DNA from: Pedosphaera sp.
Lineage (GTDB): Bacteria > Verrucomicrobiota > Verrucomicrobiia > Limisphaerales > SXTU01
Reading direction: 5' to 3'
Assembly (NCBI GenBank): GCA_009695395.1
Contig: SIBB01000174.1
Coordinates: forward strand, 1 to 7,161
DNA: 7,161 nucleotides
The notes beneath the pieces are model-generated. The model saw nothing but the letters and a program-made list of their open reading frames with translations, was not told where the DNA came from and searched no databases. Numbering within the stretch: the stretch's first letter is position 1; every line of letters starts with the position of its first letter. The translations under genes and the position numbers were made by a program. Positions 1 through 5,372 of this stretch are shown one piece after another.

Positions 1-1256
1 AGGGCCTGCTGCTTTCGCACGAAGAGGCGCTGACCGGCCTTCGTGAACAGCTAAAACAAGGGCTATCCGCGCAGACGGAGTTGCTTGCGCTGAAAAACCA
101 CCACGGCCGGCTGGAGGCGGAGGTGAAGTTCTTGAACGAGCGATTGGCCACCGAGCGGGAACAGGTCGAGCGGATCCAGCAGAAGTTTCACAAGGACTTC
201 GAGGCGGTTTCCAACAAGCTGCTCGTGGACAACACCAGCAAGTTCAACCAGCAGTCCGCCGAGAGCCTCGACAAGCTGCTCGGTCCTCTGAAGGAGTCGC
301 TTCAGGAGTTCAAGTCGAGTCTCGAAACGACGCGCAAGGAGACGGCGACTCACAGCGCACTGCTTAAGGACCAAGTCAGCCGCGTCGGCTCAGAAGCCGC
401 CAACCTGTCCAAAGCCTTGAAGGGAGATGTGAAGGTGCTGGGCAACTGGGGCGAGAACATGCTGGACCAGATACTGGAAAAGTCTGGTCTTCAGCGAGAC
501 ATCCACTACCGCCGCCAGCAGGGCAGCCGGGACGCGGAAGGTGGCCTGCGATTTTTGGACGTGATCATCACGCTTCCCGAAGGCGGTAGCCTCGTTATTG
601 ATTCGAAGGTCTCCCTCCGCAGTTACGAAGATTCAGTCAATGCAGCGGATGAGACAGCGCGAGCGGAGCATCTGGATGGGCATGTGGATGCCATCCGCGC
701 CCATGTGCACGGCCTCGGGGGCAAGCGTTACCAAGATTTGCAGGGCATCAAGACGCCGGATTTCGTGCTGATGTATGTGCCTATCGAAGCCGCCTATTTC
801 GCCGCCGTCGCCCGGGTTCCAGGCCTCTTCGCCGAAGCGCTTGATCAGAACATCGTCATCATCACCAACTCCACCCTGCTGGCGACACTGCGCACCGTCG
901 CAAGTATTTGGCGTCTTGCGGACCAGCAGAAACACGCGCTCGAGATTGCTGATCGTGGAGGAAAGCTCTACGACAAATTCGTCGGGTTCGTAGAGGACAT
1001 AGAGGATGTCGGCAAAGCGCTGCAAGCGGCACAGGGCGCGCTCAACGCGGCGGAATCTAAACTCCACCGGGGGAGTGGAAACTTGGTGGGGCAGACTGAA
1101 AAGCTCAAGACACTGGGTGCCAAAGCAGCGAAATCACTGTCCCCAGCCCTGGTCGAAAAGGCATCCGAAGCAGAGAAGTCAGAACCCTCCCCGCTGGCAA
1201 TCGCGGCAGATGTCGCCGGAGCGGCCAATGGTGATGGTCCGCGCGAGTTGGCCTAA
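1..1256 (+). CDS. rmuC: RmuC family DNA recombination/maintenance protein (5' partial)
   Basis: The frame is open from the first full codon at base 3 to the TAA at 1254-1256, giving 417 visible residues; the true start is upstream, so the TTG at 81 is internal. The first ~140 residues are charged, Glu/Lys/Gln-rich and heptad-like, as expected for the RmuC coiled coil. The family core follows: GNWGE at residues 147-151, an Asp at 186 (RFLDVIITLP), and IDSKVSL with Asp200 and Lys202, which together resemble a PD-(D/E)XK nuclease site. Next come PDFVLMYVPIE (252-262) and the conserved TLLATLRTVASIWR helix. E. coli RmuC is about 475 residues with an N-terminal membrane anchor, so roughly the anchor is missing here. 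RmuC proteins limit inversions at short inverted repeats; the biochemical activity is inferred for the family. The last ~50 residues are Ala/Ser/Glu-rich and not conserved. Its 3' end faces the signalling gene across 12 bases. Family assignment is very secure. Confidence 0.95.
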   Translation, partial: GLLLSHEEALTGLREQLKQGLSAQTELLALKNHHGRLEAEVKFLNERLATEREQVERIQQKFHKDFEAVSNKLLVDNTSKFNQQSAESLDKLLGPLKESLQEFKSSLETTRKETATHSALLKDQVSRVGSEAANLSKALKGDVKVLGNWGENMLDQILEKSGLQRDIHYRRQQGSRDAEGGLRFLDVIITLPEGGSLVIDSKVSLRSYEDSVNAADETARAEHLDGHVDAIRAHVHGLGGKRYQDLQGIKTPDFVLMYVPIEAAYFAAVARVPGLFAEALDQNIVIITNSTLLATLRTVASIWRLADQQKHALEIADRGGKLYDKFVGFVEDIEDVGKALQAAQGALNAAESKLHRGSGNLVGQTEKLKTLGAKAAKSLSPALVEKASEAEKSEPSPLAIAADVAGAANGDGPRELA

Positions 1257-1268
1257 GCTTTGCGGGGT

Positions 1269-2741
1269 TCAGGCCTGGCTGGCCGGTTTTTCTTCCGGTG
1301 CCTGCTCGGCAGCCATCGCGGCGTCGGCATCTTCACTCAACGAGTGCACGACTTCTTCTGCCGGAATTTCTTCGGCAAGTGCTTCCTCTATCGGTGCCTC
1401 TTCGACGGGCAGATCTTCCTCCACGACATTTATCGGGAGCAGGATGGAGAACTGCGTGGAGCAGGCGGGACCGGGGGATTTCATCACGATGTCCCCGCCT
1501 GCCGCCTGAACAATCGCCCGGGCCAGGTGCAACCCGGCACCTGTGTGCGGCGGTGTCTTGGTGGTGAAATAGGGGTCCCAAATCTTTTCGTGCAGTTCAC
1601 TTGGAATGCCCGGGCCGTTGTCGCGAATCTGGATGACGATGTTTCCGCCGGTTTGCTCCACCAGCAGCATGATGCTGCCCACTTTGTTCGGGTCCTCGGT
1701 GGACTGTTCCTCCTCGGACTCGTCCTCCAAGCGGCGCTTGATGACCGGGCCGCGCTCAGTGAGGGCCTCGATGGCATTGTGCAAGAGATAGAGGACGGCG
1801 CGGCTGATCTCGCTCCTCATGCCCCACCACTGGATGGCGGGATTCAACTGCTGATCCAGCACGATGCCGTGGTAGGCGAACTCCGGCTCGAGCAGCCGCG
1901 TGACATCGGCGACCAGTTCCGCTGGATGGAGGAGCTGCGGAGTGCGGCTGTAAGCCGAGATGTTGATGAGCCGGCGCAGGTGGTCATTGACCCGCTGGAA
2001 TTCCCGGTGCAGGAGCAGCAACCGCCGGCGCACGTCGTCCTTCAATCGCTCGTCCACCATGAGAATGCGCAGGCTGGCCAGCGCGTGGGCGATGGGGTGA
2101 TGGATGTCCTCCACGAAGGAAGCCGAGAGCTGGCCGAAGCGCTTCTGCCAGTGCGCCGTGGTCATGCCGTGTTGGAAGTCCGTCATCTTCTGCGTCAGCT
2201 CGATCTGGACGCGGCGCTGCTCCTCAGGGGCCATGAGCTGGATTTTCAGCTCGTCTTTAAGGGTCTTCACCGCCAGCGCAGCATGAACGCGGACGGCGCA
2301 TTCGCGCGGATCCACGGGTTTGGTCAGGTAATCGAATGCCCCCATCTCAATGCCGTGGTTCGTGTCCTCGGTCTTGATGTCGCCGGTCACGAGGATCACT
2401 GGGATGTCCGCCGTGCGCGGGTCGTATTTGATCGCGCGGCACACCTCGAAGCCGTCCATGCCCGGCATGGACACGTCCACGATGGCGAGGTCCACCATCT
2501 CCTTGCTCAGAAACTCGATCGCAGAATGGCCGCTGCCGCAGGTGAAACACTCGGCGTTGAGTCCCTTGAGGCAGTCGCGCAACTGGCGCAGCGCATCGGG
2601 GGTGTCATCCACCGCGAGGATGCGGGGTCGGATTATACTCGTGGCCTTCGCAACCACCTTCGGCCCGGGAGACGATCTCGGACGCGGAGGCAAACCGCCC
2701 GAAGCACGGACGGGCGGCGGCTTGACGGGAACAGAAGACAT
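1269..2741 (-). CDS. Receiver-histidine kinase hybrid with a degenerate H-box
   Basis: This is a soluble two-component protein of 490 residues from the ATG at 2741, with no membrane segment. After a Pro-rich leader (1-38) comes a receiver domain: acidic pair in ILAVDD (41-46), phospho-acceptor Asp89 in IVDVSMPGMDG, Thr119 in VTGD, and Lys141 in LTKPVDP. A coiled linker leads to the DHp region at about 200-270. There the expected H-E-I-x-N-P reads E-D-I-H-H-P (211-216), so the usual phospho-accepting His is a Glu. The HATPase domain is intact: N-box NAIEA (322-326), DNGPGIP (374-380), PYFTTK (391-395), GAGLHLA (401-407). A charged insert of about 20 residues lies between the N and G1 boxes. 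The tail (439-490) is very acidic. A TTG at 2873 would add 44 unconserved residues and take up nearly all of the divergent spacer, so I prefer the ATG; no good ribosome site precedes either. The partner and signal are unknown. Confidence 0.88.
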   Translation of the reverse strand: MSSVPVKPPPVRASGGLPPRPRSSPGPKVVAKATSIIRPRILAVDDTPDALRQLRDCLKGLNAECFTCGSGHSAIEFLSKEMVDLAIVDVSMPGMDGFEVCRAIKYDPRTADIPVILVTGDIKTEDTNHGIEMGAFDYLTKPVDPRECAVRVHAALAVKTLKDELKIQLMAPEEQRRVQIELTQKMTDFQHGMTTAHWQKRFGQLSASFVEDIHHPIAHALASLRILMVDERLKDDVRRRLLLLHREFQRVNDHLRRLINISAYSRTPQLLHPAELVADVTRLLEPEFAYHGIVLDQQLNPAIQWWGMRSEISRAVLYLLHNAIEALTERGPVIKRRLEDESEEEQSTEDPNKVGSIMLLVEQTGGNIVIQIRDNGPGIPSELHEKIWDPYFTTKTPPHTGAGLHLARAIVQAAGGDIVMKSPGPACSTQFSILLPINVVEEDLPVEEAPIEEALAEEIPAEEVVHSLSEDADAAMAAEQAPEEKPASQA

Positions 2742-2893
2742 TTTGGTCGCCGTCACACTAGGAGTCGCTCGGAATGTTAGCAAGTGACAGTTCGACTTTG
2801 CCGCAGTGGAATGAGTTGACGACACCCGTGCATTGCGCACTAAATGCGGCCTGATTCTGTAGCCGGTAGCCAAATCGAAACATCCCCACCGCC
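2742..2893. promoter_or_regulatory. Divergent intergenic region between kinase gene and tal
   Basis: These 152 bases lie between two divergent starts, so promoters for both genes should be here. On the plus strand TTGACG (2816-2821) resembles a -35 box, but the nearest -10-like hexamer, TAAATG (2841-2846), is 19 bases away and a poor match. On the minus strand TAACAT, shortly before the kinase start, is a possible -10 without a good -35. A short inverted repeat, GCATT (2830-2834) and AATGC (2843-2847), lies over the putative plus promoter and could be an operator or chance. Neither start has a recognisable Shine-Dalgarno sequence. The promoter calls are weak; the regulatory role rests mainly on position. 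Confidence 0.35.
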
Positions 2894-3853
2894 GTGAACA
2901 CCAACCTCCTTTCCAGCCTCAAGCAACACACCATCGTCGTCGCCGACACGGGCGATTTCGAGAGCATCCGCAAGTATCAGCCGCGCGATGCCACGACCAA
3001 TCCCAGCCTCATCCTCAAGGCCGCGCAGATGCCGGAATACGCCGCCATCGTCGATAAGGCGCTCGCCGACGCGAAGCAGACGGCCACCGGCAGCGCGGTC
3101 CTCGGTGCGGCGATGGACCAGATTGCCGTCGCGTTCGGCTTGGAGATTTTGAAGATTGTCCCCAACCGCGTCTCGACCGAAGTGGACGCGCGGCTTTCCT
3201 TCGACACCGTCGCATCCGTCGCGAAGGCCCACTCTCTCATCGCCCGCTACGCGAAGGCCGGCATCGCGAAGGAGCGCGTGCTCATCAAGCTCGCCTCAAC
3301 TTGGGAGGGCATCTGCGCCGCCAAGGAACTCAAAAAGTCCGGCATCGCCTGCAATCTCACGCTGCTGTTCAGCTTCGCCCAGGCCGTCGCGTGCGCCGAG
3401 GCCGGCGTGCAACTCATCTCGCCGTTCGTGGGCCGCATCCTCGACTGGCACAAGAAGAGCGCGGGCAAGGACTTCGTCGGCGCGGAAGACCCCGGCGTCG
3501 TTTCTGTCACGGCGATTTACAACTACTACAAGCGCCACGGCCACCAGACCGAGGTGATGGGCGCGAGCTTCCGTAACGTCGGGGAAATCCTCGAACTCGC
3601 CGGCAGCGACCTCCTCACCATCAGCCCCGCGCTGCTTGAAGAGATGCAGAAGACCCCCGGCACGGTGGCGCGCAAACTCGACCCCGCCACTGCCCCGACG
3701 CTGGGTCGCGAGAAAATCTCCCTCGATGAGAAGTCCTTCCGCTGGCAGCACAACGAGGATGCGATGGCGACGGAGAAGCTCTCCGAAGGCATCCGCCTCT
3801 TCGCCGTGGACACCGTCAAGCTTGAGAAGTGGGTCGCGGAGAAGCTGAAGTAG
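2894..3853 (+). CDS. tal: Transaldolase, TalB type
   Basis: Transaldolase moves a dihydroxyacetone unit from sedoheptulose 7-phosphate to glyceraldehyde 3-phosphate, giving erythrose 4-phosphate and fructose 6-phosphate, in the cytoplasmic non-oxidative pentose phosphate pathway. The 319 residues match the 317-residue E. coli TalB closely along the whole length. Visible landmarks are VVADTGD (Asp18), DATTNPSLIL (Asn36), STEVDARLSFDT (Glu96), the Schiff-base Lys132 in VLIKLASTWEG, CNLTLLFSFAQ (Asn154, Thr156), ISPFVGRILDW (Ser176), EDPGVVSVTAIYNYY, MGASFRN and the C-terminal WQHNEDAM. All catalytic positions I know in TalB are present, so it should be active. The start is GTG at 2894: an in-frame TAG at 2867 and no ATG between them exclude a longer form. 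No clear ribosome site precedes it. The codons end strongly in C or G, which fits high expression. It stands alone, divergent from the kinase gene and convergent with the DUF1501 gene. Confidence 0.97.
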   Translation: MNTNLLSSLKQHTIVVADTGDFESIRKYQPRDATTNPSLILKAAQMPEYAAIVDKALADAKQTATGSAVLGAAMDQIAVAFGLEILKIVPNRVSTEVDARLSFDTVASVAKAHSLIARYAKAGIAKERVLIKLASTWEGICAAKELKKSGIACNLTLLFSFAQAVACAEAGVQLISPFVGRILDWHKKSAGKDFVGAEDPGVVSVTAIYNYYKRHGHQTEVMGASFRNVGEILELAGSDLLTISPALLEEMQKTPGTVARKLDPATAPTLGREKISLDEKSFRWQHNEDAMATEKLSEGIRLFAVDTVKLEKWVAEKLK

Positions 3854-3873
3854 TCGCAACCTTCAGGTTGCGA
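3854..3873 (+). terminator. Hairpin directly after tal stop, possible terminator
   Basis: An 8-base perfect stem, TCGCAACC (3854-3861) and GGTTGCGA (3866-3873) with loop TTCA, begins at the base after the tal stop codon. No T-run follows on the plus strand, so it is not a classical intrinsic terminator. It may act as a 3' mRNA stabiliser or belong to the repeat that follows. The structure is seen directly; the function is inferred. Confidence 0.45.
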
Positions 3874-3888
3874 AGCAGAACATTTCGT

Positions 3889-3905
3889 GGCGCTCTGTGA
3901 GCGCC
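3889..3905. repeat. Second palindrome in tal/DUF1501 convergent spacer
   Basis: The 7-base arms GGCGCTC (3889-3895) and GAGCGCC (3899-3905) pair perfectly around TGT. The bases after it (3906-3945) include ACCGCCGCT, which recurs beside the palindrome at 6423-6439. The spacer (3854-3968) contains no gene. It looks like a fragment of an interspersed palindromic repeat, but copies elsewhere in the genome cannot be seen from here. On the minus strand the run GTTTTT next to this hairpin could help end the DUF1501 transcript. Confidence 0.45.
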
Positions 3906-3968
3906 GAGTTGGAAAAACGGGGGGCACAGACCGCCGCTACAGGCTCAAGCTCAGTCTAAACCCTGCGA

Positions 3969-5372
3969 CTAGGCCAGCAATTCCCGCACGACGCGCCCGT
4001 GCACATCGGTCAGCCGGTGGAAGCGCCCGCCGTGCAGGAAGGTCAACCGCTCGTGGTCCAGCCCCAGCAGGTGCAGCATCGTCGCGTGCAGGTCGTGCAT
4101 CTCCACGACGTGCTCCACCGCACGGTATCCGAACTCATCCGTCGCACCGTAAGTCATTCCGCCACGCACGCCCCCACCGGCCAGCCATACGGTGAAACCC
4201 TGCGGGTTGTGGTCGCGACCATCACTGCCTTGCGCGAATGGTGTGCGGCCAAACTCACCCGCCCACAGCACGAGCGTGTCGTCGAGCAGTCCGCGCGACT
4301 TCAAGTCCTTCAACAGCGCCGCGATGGGCTGGTCTACGACGAAGGCGTTGCGCTCATGGTCCTTCTTCAAACTCCCGTGCTGGTCCCACGGCGCGACGAA
4401 GCGGATCCCGTTCACCGCGCTGACCTCCACGAACCGCACACCGCGCTCGACGAGCCGCCGCGCCTGCAGGCACTGCCGGGCGTAGCGGGCCTTCAGCGGG
4501 TCCTTCGAGTCGGTGCCGTAGAGCTGGTGCGTGGCCGGGCTCTCGCTCTTCAAGTCGGCGGCCTCAGGCACCGCGGTTTGCATCGCGGCGGCCAGCTCGT
4601 AGTTGCGAATGGCTGTCTCCACCGGGCTGCTCTGCGCGCCGAGTTGCGCGGCGAACGCGCGGTCGTTCTCCGCGATGAACGCGAGCTGGTTCGCCCGCGC
4701 CGCCGCCGGGCCGGACGCGGCGAGATTCTCCATGACGTTGCCGCCGGTGAGGTTGAACTGCGTCGCCTCGAAGCGCGCGGGCAGGAAGCCGCTGCTCCAA
4801 TTCGCCACGCCGCCCAGCGGCATCATGCCGCCATTGAGCACGACGAAGCCGGGCAGGTTTTCCGCCTCCGTGCCGAGGCCGTAGTTCGCCCACGCCCCCA
4901 TGCTGGGCCGACCTTGCAGCGTGCTGCCCGTGTGCATGAAGTAGCACGCCTGCGCGTGTTCCGGCGACGCGCTGGTCATCGAGCGGATGACGCACAAGTC
5001 ATCCGCGCAGCCGCCGAGGTGTGGGAAGAGCTGGCTCACGGGTGTGCCCGCCTGCCCGCGCGGCGAGAACTCCCACGGGCTCGCCAGCGTCTTGCCGATG
5101 GCATCGAACTGCGTGGCGTCGATGCGCATCGGAAACGGCTTGCCGTGCTCGGCCTTGAGGCGTGGCTTCGGGTCGAACGTGTCCACCTGCGACGGCCCGC
5201 CGTCCATGAAGAGGAAGATGACATGCTTCGCACGTGGTGCGTGGTGCGTGGTGCGTGAAGATACTGCTTCGGCCGCGCGCCCGAACAAACTGGCGAACGC
5301 CAGCCAGCCGAAGCCTGTGGAAGCGCGCTGAAGCAACGCGCGGCGCGAGAATGCCATGGCAGCGCGGTTCAT
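3969..5372 (-). CDS. DUF1501 family protein, Tat-exported
   Basis: A 467-residue member of the DUF1501 family, which is related to the sulfatase/alkaline phosphatase fold and is abundant in Planctomycetota and Verrucomicrobiota; its substrate is not known. A twin-arginine signal opens it: SRRALLQ (9-15), a hydrophobic stretch (about 18-30) and a likely cleavage near AEA (34-36). Family motifs follow: HVIFLFMDGGPSQVDTFDP (50-68), CVIRSMTSASPEHAQAC (127-143), GRPSMGAWANYGLG (154-167), WDQHGS (329-334), WAGEFGRTP (370-378), GRDHNPQGFTVWLAGGG (385-401) and DLHATMLHLLGLDH (427-440). The start at 5372 is chosen because its ATG overlaps the TGA of the upstream DUF1553 gene as ATGA; starts further upstream would lie well inside that gene, and ATG 5360 would remove the overlap. 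A 7-base tandem repeat lies in codons 39-47. The protein probably acts outside the cytoplasm together with its DUF1553 partner. Confidence 0.93.
   Translation of the reverse strand: MNRAAMAFSRRALLQRASTGFGWLAFASLFGRAAEAVSSRTTHHAPRAKHVIFLFMDGGPSQVDTFDPKPRLKAEHGKPFPMRIDATQFDAIGKTLASPWEFSPRGQAGTPVSQLFPHLGGCADDLCVIRSMTSASPEHAQACYFMHTGSTLQGRPSMGAWANYGLGTEAENLPGFVVLNGGMMPLGGVANWSSGFLPARFEATQFNLTGGNVMENLAASGPAAARANQLAFIAENDRAFAAQLGAQSSPVETAIRNYELAAAMQTAVPEAADLKSESPATHQLYGTDSKDPLKARYARQCLQARRLVERGVRFVEVSAVNGIRFVAPWDQHGSLKKDHERNAFVVDQPIAALLKDLKSRGLLDDTLVLWAGEFGRTPFAQGSDGRDHNPQGFTVWLAGGGVRGGMTYGATDEFGYRAVEHVVEMHDLHATMLHLLGLDHERLTFLHGGRFHRLTDVHGRVVRELLA
5233..5257. repeat. Heptanucleotide tandem repeat (CGTGGTG, 3.6 copies)
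   Basis: CGTGGTG occurs at 5233-5239, 5240-5246 and 5247-5253, followed by CGTG. It lies inside the DUF1501 gene and encodes roughly residues 39-47 (S-R-T-T-H-H-A-P-R), just behind the predicted signal peptide and before the first conserved strand. Seven is not a multiple of three, so gain or loss of one unit would shift the frame. Confidence 0.85.

Noticed and set aside
1272..1291. GGCC-TGGCT-GGCC followed by GG and five T, as a terminator for rmuC
   Set aside because: The stem is only four base pairs, is separated from the T-run, and lies inside the coding sequence of the kinase tail; too weak to call.
1260..2780. A 506-codon open frame on the plus strand opposite the kinase gene
   Set aside because: Its translation shows no domain and is His/Arg/Val-rich as expected for antisense of GC-rich coding DNA, while the minus strand carries clear receiver and HATPase motifs.
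2742..2873. N-terminal extension of the kinase to a TTG at 2873
   Set aside because: The 44 added residues have no domain character, the start codon is rare, and it would leave only 20 bases to the tal start; the ATG at 2741 is better.
3999..5258. A 419-codon plus-strand open frame opposite the DUF1501 gene
   Set aside because: It is an antisense shadow: Arg/Val/His-rich, no recognisable motif, and the opposite strand has full-length DUF1501 conservation.
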